Notes: generated by a model from the letters alone, not told the origin. DNA of 64,000 nt from Paracidovorax wautersii (GCF_900113035.1 NZ_FONX01000010.1:62001-126000), one strand, 5' to 3'. Shown: positions 1 through 13,990, counted from the stretch's first letter. Made by a program: numbers and translations.

Positions 1-1
1 C

Positions 2-292
2 ACCGTCAATTCGCGGGAGAGCCGGGTGGGCCTGGAGGTCTATATCGACCACGGCAACTCCAAGAGCATGTTCAAGCAACTCCAGGCCCATCAGGCGGCG
101 ATCGACGCGGCCCTGGGCGCCACGCTCGAATGGATGGAGCTGCCGGACGGGCACGCCTGCCGCATCCTGCAGGTGCGGCCCGCATCGCCGCTGGAAAGCG
201 AAGACCAGTGGCCTGCCTATTACGCCTGGCTGGAGCAGGCAGCGCTGCGCATGTCCGAGGTCTTCCGGCCCTTGGTCAAGGAGTTGAGCTGA
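2..292 (+). CDS. DUF4268 domain protein, C-terminal part only
   Basis: The reading frame is open from the first bases of the window, so this is the last 96 residues of a longer protein cut by the window edge. The segment VGLEVYIDHG followed by an aromatic-rich tail (WPAYYAWLEQ) resembles the C-terminal part of DUF4268 proteins, which are common beside restriction and other defence genes and are thought to be nuclease-like; their function is not established. The stop codon overlaps the ATG of the next gene (TGATG at 290-294), so the two are probably translationally coupled in one operon ending with hsdR. The family call is from memory of short motifs only. Confidence 0.6.
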   Translation, partial: TVNSRESRVGLEVYIDHGNSKSMFKQLQAHQAAIDAALGATLEWMELPDGHACRILQVRPASPLESEDQWPAYYAWLEQAALRMSEVFRPLVKELS

Positions 293-2316
293 TGCCCATG
301 GTCTTTCAAACGCCAGAATACTTATTGACCCTGCGTGAGACCCACGAACTCGAATGCAAGCTGGCGCAGGGACAAAGTGGGCAAGGCGAGGTGCCCAAGG
401 ACTTCTGGGCCACCTACTCGGCCATGGCCAATGCGCATGGCGGGGTGGTGTTGTTAGGCGTGAGGGAGCGCAATGGCTCGTTCACCGTGGCTGGCCTGCC
501 CGACATCGCCAAGGTGCGTGCAGACTTGTTCAACAACCTGAACAACCCCGGCAAGGTCAGCGCCAATTTGCTGACCGATGCCGATGTGCAAGAGGTCGTC
601 ATTGAGGGCAAGGCCATCCTGTGCATCCAGGTTCCGCAGGCCACGCGCAAGCAGCGGCCGGTGTTCCTCAACGGGCAGCCTTTGGGGTACACCTACAAGC
701 GCCTCAACGATGGCGATCGTTTGTGTGACGAAGAAACCGTCAAGCGCATGTTGGCCGAGCAGGTCGAAGATGAGCGCGACGCCCGCATCCTTTCAGGCTT
801 TGGCATGTCAGACATTGACATGGACAGCCTTCGCATCTATCGCCAGATGCTCAAGGACGAAAAGCCAGGTCACCCTTACCTCGAACAGGATGACTTCGCC
901 TTCTTGACGAGCCTGCGAGGCTGGCGCCGCGACCGCCTCACCGGAGAAGAGGGGCTGACTCTGGCCGGGCTGCTGATGTTTGGCCAGTGGTCTGCCATCC
1001 AAGAAGCCGTGCCTCACTATTTCCTGGACTATCAGGAACGTCCGGAGGCGAAGACCGAGTTGCGGTGGGTGGATCGGCTGGTGCCCGATGGCACCTGGAC
1101 CGGCAATTTATTCGAGTTTTACCGGCGTGTGTATCGCAAGCTGGTGGCCGATCTGAAGGTGCATTTCTCGCTCAAAGGTGGGCAACGGCAAGACGACACG
1201 CCCGTGCATGTGGCCTTGCGGGAAGCCCTGGTCAACACCTTGGTGCATGCGGACTACACCGGCCGTGTGTCGGTGTTGGTGGTGAAGCGGCCAGACATGT
1301 TCGGCTTTCGCAACCCCGGCCTTTTGCGGCTCCCCCTGGAGCAGGTGATTCGGGGTGGCGAAAGCGATTGCCGCAATCGGATTCTTCACCAGATGTTTTT
1401 GCTGATCGGCCTGGGCGAGCGCGGTGGTTCGGGCATCCCCAAGATTTACAGCGGTTGGCAGAGCTGTCATTGGCGCCAGCCGCTTCTGCGCGAGAAGGAT
1501 CAGCCTGAACAAACCCTGTTGGAATTGCACATGCTGGATCTGCTGCCTGCCACGGTTTTAGACACGTTGCGAGCGCGGTTTGGCGTGGCTTTTGACCATG
1601 TCAATGCCCTCGATCGGATGATTCTGGCAACCGCTGTGATCGAGGGGGTGGTGAATCACTCCCGAATGACGGAAATCTGCGCCGAGCATTCCCATGACAT
1701 CAGCTTGGCGCTGGCGCGCCTGGAGCGGGAAGGGATGCTGCTGTCTCAGGGGCAATCGCGTGGCAAGGTCTATCACCTGCCCGGTGCCGCCCCCGTTACC
1801 CCGGAGCAGGTGTTCCCGGCTGCCTTTAGCTCCGGTAGTAGCGGTATCAGCTCCGGTAGTAGTGGCGCTAGCTCCGGTAGTAACGGTGGCAGTTTCTGGC
1901 CTGGCGAGGCGCTTGCGGCCGCGCAGGCGGCTGCTACCGACGCGTCAGCACGAGGCGCCAGCGGCTCCGTGCTCAGAGACGAACATGGCTGCCTGCTGTC
2001 GCCTCTTCTGGATGCGCCGGTCGTCGATGAGCTTGCCGTGTTGTCTGAAGAACTGAGGGCAGATCTGTTGCAGCGCGCGGCCTTGCCGAGGGAAAAGGCC
2101 CGGCTTGGGCCTCAGGTCATGACCGAGGTGATCTTGTCCGTTTGTGCCGGCCGGTATGTACGGCTGAGCGTATTGGCTGAACTGCTCAGCCGGAACTCAG
2201 ACGGGTTGCGCAAAGGCTATTTGGAGGCGTTGGTCAAAGAGCACCGCATTCGCCGAGCGTTCCCTGGCACGCCGACGCACGAATTGCAGTCATACCGAAG
2301 CGCGGAAGAGCCATGA
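292..2316 (+). CDS. AlbA_2/Schlafen-like putative ATP-binding protein in a type I restriction operon
   Basis: A 674-residue protein. The ATG at 292 is chosen because it overlaps the upstream stop by one base; the frame extends further upstream but only as a shadow of the previous gene. Near residues 15-150 lies an AlbA_2 domain ([10 protein letters not shown], then [15 protein letters not shown]), a putative nucleic-acid-binding module. Residues about 305-400 look like the GHKL-type ATPase of RecG-like/COG2865 proteins: an N-box with E311 and N315 ([12 protein letters not shown]) and a glycine-rich [11 protein letters not shown] near 375-385. A Ser/Gly linker at 513-533 separates a winged-helix-like region from a C-terminal helical domain. 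The stop overlaps hsdR by four bases (ATGA). It may modulate restriction or be an independent effector; the role is inferred. Its base composition looks less GC-rich than the genes downstream of ssb, which suggests acquisition. Confidence 0.8.
   Translation: MPMVFQTPEYLLTLRETHELECKLAQGQSGQGEVPKDFWATYSAMANAHGGVVLLGVRERNGSFTVAGLPDIAKVRADLFNNLNNPGKVSANLLTDADVQEVVIEGKAILCIQVPQATRKQRPVFLNGQPLGYTYKRLNDGDRLCDEETVKRMLAEQVEDERDARILSGFGMSDIDMDSLRIYRQMLKDEKPGHPYLEQDDFAFLTSLRGWRRDRLTGEEGLTLAGLLMFGQWSAIQEAVPHYFLDYQERPEAKTELRWVDRLVPDGTWTGNLFEFYRRVYRKLVADLKVHFSLKGGQRQDDTPVHVALREALVNTLVHADYTGRVSVLVVKRPDMFGFRNPGLLRLPLEQVIRGGESDCRNRILHQMFLLIGLGERGGSGIPKIYSGWQSCHWRQPLLREKDQPEQTLLELHMLDLLPATVLDTLRARFGVAFDHVNALDRMILATAVIEGVVNHSRMTEICAEHSHDISLALARLEREGMLLSQGQSRGKVYHLPGAAPVTPEQVFPAAFSSGSSGISSGSSGASSGSNGGSFWPGEALAAAQAAATDASARGASGSVLRDEHGCLLSPLLDAPVVDELAVLSEELRADLLQRAALPREKARLGPQVMTEVILSVCAGRYVRLSVLAELLSRNSDGLRKGYLEALVKEHRIRRAFPGTPTHELQSYRSAEEP
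1828..1890 (+). repeat. Three 21-bp tandem repeats coding a Ser/Gly linker
   Basis: Three head-to-tail 21-base units (1828-1848, 1849-1869, 1870-1890), each starting AGCTCCGGTAGTA, encode [14 protein letters not shown] and SSGSNGG inside the AlbA-like gene. The unit is a multiple of three, so copy-number change would alter linker length without a frameshift. Confidence 0.9.
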
Positions 2317-5300
2317 CAGAAGTTCAACTCGAACAGGACGCACTCAGTTGGCTCGTCGAAGTCGGCTACACCCACCTGAGTGGCTACGACATCGCCCCCG
2401 ATAGCCCAACGCCGGCGCGCGACAACTTACGCCAGGTGCTGCTGCCCCAGCGCCTGCGCGATGCCATCGCCCGCCTGAACCCGCACATTCCCCTGGCAGC
2501 GCGCGAAGACGCCTTCAAGCAGGTGCAGGATCTGGGCACCCCCGTGCTGCTGTCGGCCAACCGGCACTTCCACCGCCTGCTGGTGGGCGGCGTGCCCGTG
2601 CAGTACCAGAAAGATGGCGAAACCCGTGGCGACTTCGTTCGCCTGGTGGACTGGGGCAATGCGTCGGCGAACGAATGGCTGGCCGTCAACCAGTTCTCGC
2701 TCAAGGGCCCGCACCACACCCGTCGCCCTGACATCATCCTGTTCCTCAACGGCCTGCCCGTGGTGCTGCTGGAGCTGAAGAACCCGGCCGACGAAAACGC
2801 CAGCATCTGGAAGGCCTACGACCAGATCCAGACGTACAAGGCGCAGATCCCCGACGTGTTCCAGTACAACGCGGTGCTGGTGGTGTCGGACGGCTCCGAG
2901 GCGCTGATAGGCTCGCTCTCCAGCAACGCCGAGCGCTTCATGGCCTGGCGCACCATCGACGGTGTCACGCTCGACCCGCTGGGCCAGTTCAACGAGCTGG
3001 AAACCCTGGTGCGCGGTGCGCTGGCACCGGCCTATCTGCTGGATTACCTGCGCTACTTCGTGCTGTTCGAGGACGATGGCGGGCTGGTCAAGAAGATCGC
3101 TGGCTACCACCAGTTCCACGCGGTGCGCGCGGCCATCGAGCAGGTGGTGGCCGCGTCCCGCCCGGGTGGTTCGCACAAGGGCGGGGTGGTGTGGCACACC
3201 CAGGGCAGCGGCAAGAGCATCACCATGACCTGCTTTGCCGCGCGGGTGATGCAGGAGCCGGCCATGCAGAACCCCACCATCGTGGTCATCACCGACCGCA
3301 ATGACCTGGATGGGCAGTTGTTCGGCGTGTTCAGCTTGGGCGCTGACCTGCTGCGCGAGCAGCCCGTGCAGGTCGAGACGCGGCAGGACCTGCGCGCCAA
3401 GCTGGCCCACCGGCCCTCGGGCGGCATCGTGTTCGCCACCATCCAGAAGTTCATGCCGGGCGAGGACGAGGACACCTTCCCGGTGCTCTCGGACCGCTGC
3501 AACATCGTTGTGATCGCCGACGAAGCGCATCGCACGCAGTACGGCTTCGAGGCGAAGCTCAAGACCATCAAGCGCAAGGCGGGCCAGCCAGAGGGCGCAG
3601 CGGCGGCAGTGACCACGGGTGACGCAGTCAGTTCGGCGCTGCCTGCCAACTTCGCGCCGCCCGCCTATGAGGTGGAGCACAAGTACCAGGCCGGCTACGC
3701 CCAGCACCTGCGCGACGCCTTGCCCAACGCCACCTTCGTGGCCTTCACAGGCACGCCCGTGTCCAGCGAAGACCGCGACACGCGGGCCGTGTTCGGCGAC
3801 TACATCCATGTCTACGACATGCAGCAGGCCAAGGAAGATGGCGCCACCGTGGCCATCTACTACGAGAGCCGCCTGGCCAAGCTCAGCCTGAAGCAAGAAG
3901 AGCTGCCACACCTCGACGAAGAGGTGGACGAGCTGGCCGAAGACGAGGAAGAAGGCGCCCAGGCCAGGCTCAAGAGCCGCTGGGCCGCCCTGGAAAAGGT
4001 GGTGGGTGCGGAGCCGCGCGTGGCCGCCGTGGCGGCGGACCTGGTCAGGCACTTCGAAGAACGCAACAAGGCGCAGAACGGCAAGGCCATGGTCGTGGCC
4101 ATGAGCCGCGACATCTGCGTTCATCTGTACGACGAGATCATCAAGCTGCGCCCCGACTGGCATGACTCGGACCCCGAGAAGGGCGCCGTCAAGATCGTGA
4201 TGACGGGATCGGCCAGTGACAAGGCCCTGCTGCGCCCGCACATCTACAGCGGCCAGGTCAAGAAGCGGCTGGAGAAGCGCTTCAAGGACCCTACCGACCC
4301 GCTGCGCCTGGTGATCGTGCGCGACATGTGGCTGACCGGCTTCGATGCCCCTTGCGTGCACACCCTGTATGTGGACAAGCCCATGAAGGGCCACAACCTC
4401 ATGCAGGCCATTGCCCGCGTGAACCGCGTGTTCAAGGACAAGCAGGGCGGCCTGGTGGTCGATTACATCGGCATCGGCAACGAGCTGAAGGCCGCCATGA
4501 AGGAGTACACGGCCAGCCAGGGCCGTGGCAAGCCCACGGTCGATGCCTACGAGGCCTACGCCGTGCTGGAGGAAAAGCTCGACGTGCTGCGCGCCATGCT
4601 GCACGGCTTCGACTACAGCGGCTTCATCACAGGCGGGCACAAGGTGCTGGCCGGAGCGGCCAACCACGTGCTGGGCTTGAAGAGCGAGGCCCAGCGCGAC
4701 GGCAAGAAGCGCTTCGCCGACACGGCGCTGGCCATGAGCAAGGCCTTCACCCTGTGCTGCACGCTGGACGAAGCCAAGGCCGTTCGCGAAGAGGTCGCCT
4801 TCATGCAGGCCGTGAAGGTGATCCTGACCAAGAAGGACATCACACGGCAGAAGAAGACCGACGAGCAGCGCGAGCTGGCCATCCGCCAGATCATCGGCTC
4901 GGCCGTGGTGTCTGGCAGCGTGGTGGACATCTTCGATGCCGTGGGCCTGGACAAGCCCAACATCGGGCTGCTGGACGACGAGTTCCTGGCGCAGGTGAAG
5001 AACCTGCCGGAGCGCAATCTGGCCGTGGAACTGCTGGAGCGTCTGCTGGAAGGCGAGATCAAGAGCCGCTTTGCCACCAACGTGGTGCAGGAGCGCAAGT
5101 TCTCCGAGCTGCTGGGTAACGTCATCAAGCGCTACCAGAACCGTTCCATCGAAACCGCCCAGGTCATGGAAGAGCTGGTGGAGATGGCCAAGAAGTTCCG
5201 CGAGGCGGCTTCACGCGGCGAGAGCCTGGGCCTGAGCGAGGACGAGGTGAAGTTCTATGACGCGCTGATCCTCAACGAATCGGCGGCGCGGGAACTGAGC

Positions 5301-5522
5301 GACGAGACGCTCAAGAAGATCGCCCATGAGCTGACGACCAGCCTGCGCCAGAACATCAGCGTGGACTGGGCTCAGCGCGAGAGCGTGCGGGCCAAGCTGC
5401 GGCTGATGGTCAAGCGGATTCTGCGCAAGTACAAGTACCCGCCTGACCTGGCCGACGCGGCGGTGGAGCTGGTGCTGGAGCAAGCCGAGACGATCGGGGA
5501 TGGATGGGTCAATAGCGGCTGA
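2313..5522 (+). CDS. hsdR: Type I restriction enzyme R subunit (HsdR)
   Basis: A 1069-residue motor and nuclease subunit of a type I restriction-modification enzyme, which translocates DNA using ATP and cuts far from the recognition site. The N-terminal HSDR_N nuclease domain carries a PD-(D/E)xK site at D140 and E154-L-K156 (VVLLELK). The SF2 helicase region has Walker A QGSGKS around 297-302 with K301, and a DEAH box at 403-406 (IADEAHRTQ). A later motif, [13 protein letters not shown], fits helicase motif VI. The length is normal for HsdR and the ORF is intact. It begins in an ATGA overlap with the AlbA-like gene. No hsdM or hsdS is inside the window; they would be expected upstream of position 1. 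Confidence 0.96.
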   Translation: MTEVQLEQDALSWLVEVGYTHLSGYDIAPDSPTPARDNLRQVLLPQRLRDAIARLNPHIPLAAREDAFKQVQDLGTPVLLSANRHFHRLLVGGVPVQYQKDGETRGDFVRLVDWGNASANEWLAVNQFSLKGPHHTRRPDIILFLNGLPVVLLELKNPADENASIWKAYDQIQTYKAQIPDVFQYNAVLVVSDGSEALIGSLSSNAERFMAWRTIDGVTLDPLGQFNELETLVRGALAPAYLLDYLRYFVLFEDDGGLVKKIAGYHQFHAVRAAIEQVVAASRPGGSHKGGVVWHTQGSGKSITMTCFAARVMQEPAMQNPTIVVITDRNDLDGQLFGVFSLGADLLREQPVQVETRQDLRAKLAHRPSGGIVFATIQKFMPGEDEDTFPVLSDRCNIVVIADEAHRTQYGFEAKLKTIKRKAGQPEGAAAAVTTGDAVSSALPANFAPPAYEVEHKYQAGYAQHLRDALPNATFVAFTGTPVSSEDRDTRAVFGDYIHVYDMQQAKEDGATVAIYYESRLAKLSLKQEELPHLDEEVDELAEDEEEGAQARLKSRWAALEKVVGAEPRVAAVAADLVRHFEERNKAQNGKAMVVAMSRDICVHLYDEIIKLRPDWHDSDPEKGAVKIVMTGSASDKALLRPHIYSGQVKKRLEKRFKDPTDPLRLVIVRDMWLTGFDAPCVHTLYVDKPMKGHNLMQAIARVNRVFKDKQGGLVVDYIGIGNELKAAMKEYTASQGRGKPTVDAYEAYAVLEEKLDVLRAMLHGFDYSGFITGGHKVLAGAANHVLGLKSEAQRDGKKRFADTALAMSKAFTLCCTLDEAKAVREEVAFMQAVKVILTKKDITRQKKTDEQRELAIRQIIGSAVVSGSVVDIFDAVGLDKPNIGLLDDEFLAQVKNLPERNLAVELLERLLEGEIKSRFATNVVQERKFSELLGNVIKRYQNRSIETAQVMEELVEMAKKFREAASRGESLGLSEDEVKFYDALILNESAARELSDETLKKIAHELTTSLRQNISVDWAQRESVRAKLRLMVKRILRKYKYPPDLADAAVELVLEQAETIGDGWVNSG

Positions 5523-5616
5523 CAAAACCGTTCTGGCGTCGTCGCCGCACCTTGTCGTACTGCCCGTACTGCCTTCGCGCGGATGGCGGGTGGCAGGTCA
5601 GTCACGATTCCTACCA

Positions 5617-5655
5617 GCAAAAAGCCCCAGGTGGCAGGCACTTGGGGCTTTTTGC
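5617..5655. terminator. Bidirectional terminator between hsdR and ssb
   Basis: An inverted repeat with arms GCAAAAAGCCCCA (5617-5629) and TGGGGCTTTTTGC (5643-5655) gives a 13-bp stem. It is GC-rich at the loop side and has an A-tract on one side and a T-tract on the other, so it can terminate transcription from both converging genes. Confidence 0.85.
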
Positions 5656-5693
5656 TTAGGGCTTCCTGCTGGCCATTTCGGCAACGGCAAAGC

Positions 5694-6263
5694 TCAGAAA
5701 GGAATGTCGTCGTCCATGTCGTCGAAGCCCGAGGCCGCGCGGGGCGGCTGGGCGACGGGGGCCGGGGCGGGGCGCGGCGCCGGGCGCGGAGCCGCGGCCT
5801 GCGGGGCGGGGCGGCGGGCCGGGGCTGCGTTGCCGCCGCCATTGCCAGCGCCGTAGCCGCCGCCGTTGTCGCCGGCATCGCCGTAGCCGCCGTCGTCATA
5901 GCCGCCACCCTGGCCGCCGCCCATGCCCTGGCGGCTGCCCAGCATCTGCATGGTGTCGGCGCGGATTTCGGTGGTGTACTTTTCCTGGCCCGACTGGTCG
6001 GTCCACTTGCGGGTGCGCAGGCTGCCTTCGACGTAGACCTGGGAGCCCTTGCGCAGGTACTGACCCACGATCTCGGCCAGGCGGCCGTTGAAGACGATGC
6101 GGTGCCACTCGGTGGCTTCCTTGTTCTCGCCGGTGTTCTTGTCGCGCCAGCGGTCGGTGGTGGCGATGGTGACGTTGGCGACCTGATCGCCGCTGGGGAA
6201 GGTGCGGATCTCGGGGTCGCGCCCGAGGTTGCCGACGATGATGACTTTGTTGACGGATGCCAT
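5694..6263 (-). CDS. ssb: Single-stranded DNA-binding protein
   Basis: A 189-residue SSB. The OB fold occupies about residues 1-110 ([48 protein letters not shown]). A Gly-rich then Pro/Ala-rich disordered linker follows, and the acidic C-terminal tip DDDIPF recruits replication and repair partners. The protein coats single-stranded DNA in replication, recombination and repair. The start is the ATG preceding ASVNKV; the frame continues upstream but only antisense to the ClC gene. It is divergent from the ClC gene. I found no LexA-type palindrome in the 258-base gap. Confidence 0.97.
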   Translation of the reverse strand: MASVNKVIIVGNLGRDPEIRTFPSGDQVANVTIATTDRWRDKNTGENKEATEWHRIVFNGRLAEIVGQYLRKGSQVYVEGSLRTRKWTDQSGQEKYTTEIRADTMQMLGSRQGMGGGQGGGYDDGGYGDAGDNGGGYGAGNGGGNAAPARRPAPQAAAPRPAPRPAPAPVAQPPRAASGFDDMDDDIPF

Positions 6264-6521
6264 GGGGTTGATGGGCCTGTAGAGAATGTTGGGGGAAGGC
6301 ACTACGGCCTGCGCGGCCTGTGCGGGCCGCGAAGAAGAGGGGGCGATTGTGCCCCAAGCCGTCCGCCGATGGGCGTGCCGGGCAGCATTGCGGCGCGGGT
6401 GCCACAATGGCCGTCTTGCGCGCGGGCCCGCGCCGCGCCCGCGCACCCGGAGCGCCGGCCATCGGCCCCGTGCCTTTTTCCGATTCCTCCGCCGTTTCGT
6501 CTCTTCTCCCCCGCTTCCGCC

Positions 6522-7940
6522 ATGCAACGAGAACCCAACTTCCTGGACAACCTGCGCGCGGAGTTTCGCGACGGCCGCCGCTGGCTGGACCGCAGCATCG
6601 TGCTGGCCTATGCGGTGGCGGCGGGCCTGTGCGTGGTGGCCTTCACCATGCTGGCCGAATGGGCGTTCGGCATCTTCATGAAGGTCTATCACTGGCAGGG
6701 CGGCTGGTTCGTGCTGCTGTGGACGCCGGCCATCACCGCCTTCGTGGTGTGGGCCACGCGGCGCTGGGCGGCCAACGCCGCGGGCTCGGGCATTCCGCAG
6801 GTGGCGGCGGCGCTGCAGACCGGTCTGACCGAAAAGGACCGGGGCCGTTTCGTGTCGCTGTGGCTGTCGTTCGCCAAGGCGGTGCTCACGTCCCTGGGGT
6901 TTCTGGCGGGCCTGTCCACCGGCCGCGAGGGGCCGGCGGTGCAGGTGGCCGCCGGCGTGATGCACCACGGCCGCCGCTGGTTCGGGCCGCGTTCGGGCAT
7001 CACGCCCTACGGCCTGCTGGTGGCGGGCGGCGCGGCCGGGATCGCCGCCGCGTTCAATGCGCCGCTGGCGGGGGTGGTGTTCGCCATCGAAGAGCTGACG
7101 CGCAAGTTCGAGTCGCGCAGCAGCGGCCTGATCATCGCGGCCATCGTGCTGGCCGGCCTGATGGGCGTGTCGGTGTTCGGCAACCTGAGCTACTTCGGCC
7201 GCATCCTGGTCACGCGCCTGGGCTGGGACGCCTTCCTGCCGGGCCTGGCCGTGTCGCTGGTCTGCGGCGTGCTGGGCGGGCTCTTCGCCAAGCTGCTGGC
7301 CGATTCGCTGACCGGCGCGCCCAACCGTTTCAACCGCTGGCGCGCGCGCTGGCCGGTGCGCTTCGCCGCCGTTGCCGGCCTGGCGGTGGCGGTGATCGGG
7401 CTGGTGACTGGCGGCGCCACCTTCGGCGCGGGCTCCGAGGCCGTCAAGCACATGCTGGCGGGCGAGGCCGACGTGCCGGCCTTCTACGTCACGCTCAAGT
7501 TCATCGCCACCTGGCTCACGGCCTGGGCCGGCGTGCCCGGCGGCATCTTCGCGCCGTCGCTCTCCATCGGCGCGGGCGTGGGCCACAACGTGGCGGTGCT
7601 GATGGGCGGCGGCGACATCGCCCCGGCGCTCATCGCCATGGGCATGGCGGCCTTTCTGGCGGCGGTGACGCAGGCGCCGCTCACGTCCTTCATCATCGTG
7701 ATGGAGATGGTGGACGGCCAGGCGCTGGTGCTGAGTCTGATGTCTTCGGCCATGCTGGCCAGCCTGATCTCGCGCATGCTGGCGCGGCCGCTCTACGAGA
7801 CGCTGGCCGCCGCCATGCTGAGCGCGGCGCATCTGCCGGATACCTTCCCCGAAGAGGGCGAGCCGCAAGAGGCGGAGCCGGCCAAGCCCGGGCCCGAGGG
7901 CGAGCCCCTGCCCCAGGAACGCCCGCCGGAAGGCCGCTGA
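6522..7940 (+). CDS. ClC-family voltage-gated chloride channel or H+/Cl- antiporter
   Basis: A 472-residue integral membrane protein with the three ClC selectivity motifs: GSGIP at 88-92, GREGP at 124-128 with the gating glutamate E126, and GGIFAPSL in the C-terminal half. No CBS domains follow, as in short bacterial ClCs; the tail is a charged Glu/Pro-rich cytoplasmic segment. It moves chloride across the inner membrane, often in exchange for protons. The ATG at 6522 begins [10 protein letters not shown], just before the amphipathic helix that precedes the first membrane helix. It converges with the MFS gene across 43 bases. Channel versus antiporter cannot be decided from sequence alone. 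Confidence 0.93.
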   Translation: MQREPNFLDNLRAEFRDGRRWLDRSIVLAYAVAAGLCVVAFTMLAEWAFGIFMKVYHWQGGWFVLLWTPAITAFVVWATRRWAANAAGSGIPQVAAALQTGLTEKDRGRFVSLWLSFAKAVLTSLGFLAGLSTGREGPAVQVAAGVMHHGRRWFGPRSGITPYGLLVAGGAAGIAAAFNAPLAGVVFAIEELTRKFESRSSGLIIAAIVLAGLMGVSVFGNLSYFGRILVTRLGWDAFLPGLAVSLVCGVLGGLFAKLLADSLTGAPNRFNRWRARWPVRFAAVAGLAVAVIGLVTGGATFGAGSEAVKHMLAGEADVPAFYVTLKFIATWLTAWAGVPGGIFAPSLSIGAGVGHNVAVLMGGGDIAPALIAMGMAAFLAAVTQAPLTSFIIVMEMVDGQALVLSLMSSAMLASLISRMLARPLYETLAAAMLSAAHLPDTFPEEGEPQEAEPAKPGPEGEPLPQERPPEGR

Positions 7941-7983
7941 GCGGGGGCGGGGAGCCGGGCAGCGCCCGGGGGCCGCCCTCGAT

Positions 7984-9165
7984 TCAGCGGTGCTGCGCCG
8001 CAGGCACCGGCCGCATGCCCCAGGCCAGGGCCAGCCAGGCCAGGCACAAAGCGCCCGTCACCGCGAACAGGCTGGGCGCGCCGCCGAAGCGCAGCAGCGT
8101 GCCGCCCAGGGCGCCGCCCGCGAACAGGCCCAGCGACTGCAGCGTGTTGTAGGTGCCCAGGGCGGCGCCGCGCACTTCGGGCGGCGCGGTGCGCGACACC
8201 AGGCTGGGCTGGCTGGCCTCCAGCGCATTGAAGCCGCAGAAGAAGAGAAACAGCAGCCCGCCCAGCGCCCACAGCGGGGCGGGCGCGCCGGCCGCCGCCG
8301 CCCAGCCCAGCCCGGCCTGCACCAGCAGCACCAGGCCGATGGCGCCCAGCAGCGCTGCGCGCAGGCGGCCGGCGCGCTCCAGCGCGAAGAGCCCGCCCAT
8401 CAGTACGAACGAGGCCACCACGGCCGGCAGGTAGAGGTGCCAGTGCTCGGCCTTGGGCAGGCCGGCCTGCACCAGCAGCGCGGGCACGGCCACCCACATC
8501 GACAGCTGCACCGTGTGCAGCACGAAGACGCCCAGGTTCAGGCGCAGCAGATCCGGGTGGGCGAAGACGCGCGCCAGCCCGCCGCGCGGCGAGGCGGTGT
8601 GGCGCGCGGGCTCGGGCGGCACCACCCACAGCACGGTGGCGATGCCGGCCAGCGCCAGCGCGCAGGTCAGCCCGAACAGGCCGCCCAGGCCGAAGCGGGC
8701 GGCCAGCGGCGGCGCGGCCACCAGGGCCACGGCGAACATCAGGCCGATGCTGCCGCCCACCAGCGCCATGGCCTTGGTGCGCACGCCGTCACGGGTCTGG
8801 TCGGCCAGCAGGGCGGTGACGGCGGCCGACACCGCGCCCGCGCCCTGCAGCGCGCGGCCCCAGAGCAGGCCGGTGAGCGAATCGGCCAGCGCCGCCACCA
8901 GGCTGCCGGCGGCGAACACCAGCAGGCCCAGCACGATCACGCGCTTGCGGCCGAAGCGGTCGGAGGCCAGGCCCAGCGGCAGCTGCAGCACGGCCTGGGT
9001 GAGCCCGTAGATACCCATGGCCAGCCCGACCAGGGCGGGGTCGTCGCCGCCGGGGTATTTGCGCGCTTCCAGCGCGAACACCGGCAGCACGAGGAAGAGC
9101 CCCAGCATGCGCAGCGCGAAGATCAGCGCCAGGCTCAGGCTGGAGCGGCGCTCCAGCGGGGTCAT
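7984..9165 (-). CDS. Major facilitator superfamily transporter
   Basis: A 393-residue protein with about twelve hydrophobic segments and the MFS A-motif in the loop between helices 2 and 3 ([16 protein letters not shown]). This is a drug:H+ antiporter-like inner-membrane exporter, often found beside uvrA in betaproteobacteria. The start is uncertain: the ATG at 9165 (MTPLERRSS) precedes helix 1 directly, while a GTG at 9243 would add a low-complexity Ser/Ala/Thr extension. Neither has a strong ribosome binding site. The substrate is unknown. Confidence 0.88.
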   Translation of the reverse strand: MTPLERRSSLSLALIFALRMLGLFLVLPVFALEARKYPGGDDPALVGLAMGIYGLTQAVLQLPLGLASDRFGRKRVIVLGLLVFAAGSLVAALADSLTGLLWGRALQGAGAVSAAVTALLADQTRDGVRTKAMALVGGSIGLMFAVALVAAPPLAARFGLGGLFGLTCALALAGIATVLWVVPPEPARHTASPRGGLARVFAHPDLLRLNLGVFVLHTVQLSMWVAVPALLVQAGLPKAEHWHLYLPAVVASFVLMGGLFALERAGRLRAALLGAIGLVLLVQAGLGWAAAAGAPAPLWALGGLLFLFFCGFNALEASQPSLVSRTAPPEVRGAALGTYNTLQSLGLFAGGALGGTLLRFGGAPSLFAVTGALCLAWLALAWGMRPVPAAQHR

Positions 9166-9512
9166 GGTGGTGGCCGTGGGGGCGGCGGCTCCGGCGGAAG
9201 GCGTGGAGGCCGCCGGGGAAGAGGGCGTGGAAGAGTCCTGCACGGTGGTGGGTGCGCCTATCTTGGCGAGGATCGTGGGGGTGCCCCCCGGGGGGCGAAG
9301 CCGCGATTCTCGCGCATCGCCCCGGGGGCGGCCGCCGCGGGCGTGGCCGTTTGAGGCCAAAACCGGCTCCTGCGCTTGTCCTGCCTGCGCAGGCAGCTAT
9401 GGTTTTGGTAGTGAATGGACGATACCCCCCGGCCGGCACCCGGGCGCCGCCCTGCAGGCAACGGGGCCGTCCCCTATGATGGCCGGTTGACCTTTTTCCA
9501 CCGTTTCCCGCC
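9166..9512. other. Intergenic region between divergent MFS gene and uvrA
   Basis: No gene is supported in these 347 bases. The stretch holds a C6G6 palindrome at 9284-9295, a Comamonadaceae-type repeat at 9351-9411 and a TATGAT hexamer at 9475-9480 that could be the uvrA -10 element. I found no CTGT-N8-ACAG SOS box upstream of uvrA. Confidence 0.6.
9351..9411. repeat. Dispersed Comamonadaceae intergenic repeat, copy 1
   Basis: The segment contains GAGGCCAAAA, CTGCGCTTGTC, GCGCAGGCAGCTAT and GGTTTTGGTAG. This matches the layout of the family's dispersed repeat: a GCGCTTG arm, a complementary GCGC arm ending CAGCTAT, then a short A/T stretch ending in TAG. CTGCGC and GCGCAG can pair. Confidence 0.65.
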
Positions 9513-12623
<3,111 letters not shown>

Positions 12624-12663
12624 TGAGGCCGCGGCGCGGCGCCGGGCGCGCGCAGCCAGCCGC

Positions 12664-13704
12664 TCAGCGCGGCAGGCGCTGCGCCACCAGCGGGTCCAGC
12701 GAGGCCATGAAGGCCTCCACGGCCCGGGTGTAGGCGCTTTCCAGGCCCAGCTCGCCGTTGATGTCGCCGTGGCTCAGCGGCTGCGGCAGCACGCTGGCGC
12801 GGCCGCCCAGGGCACGCACCCGGCGGGCCATGGCCTCGGCCTGCGGGCAGGGGCGATCGCGCCGCTCGGTGGAGCAGACGAACTGGTAGGGCGGGGCGCC
12901 CGCCACCAGCTGGTCGGCGGGCGACAGCTGCCGCCAGAGGGCCGGGTCGCTGCCGAAAGCCTCGTCGTAGAGCCGCACATGCGGCTGCGCCATGTACTGC
13001 GGCACGTCGAGCACGGCGCTGTCCAGCACCACCGTGCCCAGCCAGGGCTGGGCGCCCCCGCGCAGCGCGGCCGCCGGCTGGGCGTTGATCAGCGCCACCA
13101 GATGCGCCCCGGCCGAATGCCCCATGAGGATGAAGCGGCCCGCGTCCGCGCCCCAATCGCTCGCGTGCCGCTGCGCGGCGGCCAGCGCCAGGGCCACGTC
13201 CTGCGCCTGCTGCGCCACGGGCGTGCCCGGCAGCATGCGGTAGTTGATGGAAACGAGCACGAAGCCCCGCGCCACCCAGCGCGCGATTTTGTGTTCCACC
13301 ACCTTCGGCATGGCCTTGTCGCCCGTGCGCCAGGCGCCGCCATGCACCATGAAGATCACCGGCGCGCGCTGGCCCGGGGGCAGGGCGCCCGCGGGCGGCA
13401 GGTACACATCCATGCGCTGGCGCGCATCGCCGCCGTAGGGCAGGTCGGCGATCCTGCGCACCCCGGCCGGCAGCGCGCCGGCCGAGGCCGCCGGGCCCTG
13501 CACGCGCTCGGCCCAGCGGCTGCGCAGCGATTCGCCAAGGCCGCCGCCGCCATCGCCCTCGTGCAGCCGCCGCTGGGCCTGGCAGCCGGAAAGCAGGCCC
13601 GCCAGCAGCAGGGTGGCGGCGGCGCTGTGCCAGACGGGGCGGGCCATGGCCGTCCCGCTGAGCGCGAGGGGTAGGGCGGCAGACGGGGAACGGCGTCGGA
13701 ACAT
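12664..13704 (-). CDS. Alpha/beta hydrolase (esterase-like) lipoprotein
   Basis: A 346-residue protein whose start is supported by AAGGAG eight bases upstream. A hydrophobic segment ends in the lipobox LLSGC (C41), so it is probably a lipoprotein, although the N-terminus before the hydrophobic stretch is unusually long (an internal start at Met20 is possible). The hydrolase fold shows an oxyanion motif HGGAW at 121-125 and the nucleophile elbow GHSAGAH with S197; a histidine in LSHGD near the C-terminus likely completes the triad. It resembles HSL/BD-FAE-type carboxylesterases. The substrate is unknown. It converges with uvrA. Confidence 0.82.
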   Translation of the reverse strand: MFRRRSPSAALPLALSGTAMARPVWHSAAATLLLAGLLSGCQAQRRLHEGDGGGGLGESLRSRWAERVQGPAASAGALPAGVRRIADLPYGGDARQRMDVYLPPAGALPPGQRAPVIFMVHGGAWRTGDKAMPKVVEHKIARWVARGFVLVSINYRMLPGTPVAQQAQDVALALAAAQRHASDWGADAGRFILMGHSAGAHLVALINAQPAAALRGGAQPWLGTVVLDSAVLDVPQYMAQPHVRLYDEAFGSDPALWRQLSPADQLVAGAPPYQFVCSTERRDRPCPQAEAMARRVRALGGRASVLPQPLSHGDINGELGLESAYTRAVEAFMASLDPLVAQRLPR

Positions 13705-13961
13705 GGCGGCTCCTTCGTGGCTTGACGGAGATGGGGCATATGGTGCGCCAAGCCGACGCTGCCGTGGTGAAGCGCGCGTGGCAAATCATCACAAAGCATG
13801 ACAGGCACGCCCGTGCGCCCTCATGGCCTGCCACCACCGGCACGTGGCCGAGCCGCTCGCCAAGGTCCTCGTGGCGGCGGAAGAACCGGACCTGCGCGGC
13901 AACCGCTAGACGCGGGAAGCGCCGTGGCATGGCAAGCGCATCACGCACATGCCAATGGGGC

Positions 13962-13990
13962 GGTGGAAGACTCCCGCGCCTTCTTCCACC
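13962..13990 (-). terminator. Possible terminator of the catabolic cluster
   Basis: Nine-base arms GGTGGAAGA (13962-13970) and TCTTCCACC (13982-13990) form a hairpin starting 14 bases after the aldehyde dehydrogenase stop. There is no clear T-tract, so Rho-independent function is uncertain. The rest of 13705-14003 shows nothing else that I can support. Confidence 0.4.

Noticed and set aside
1828-1890. Tandem repeats as a possible CRISPR array
   Set aside because: Units are contiguous without spacers, are in frame and encode a Ser/Gly linker.
6264-6521. Possible SOS (LexA) box for ssb; also checked before uvrA
   Set aside because: No CTGT-N8-ACAG palindrome was found in either gap.
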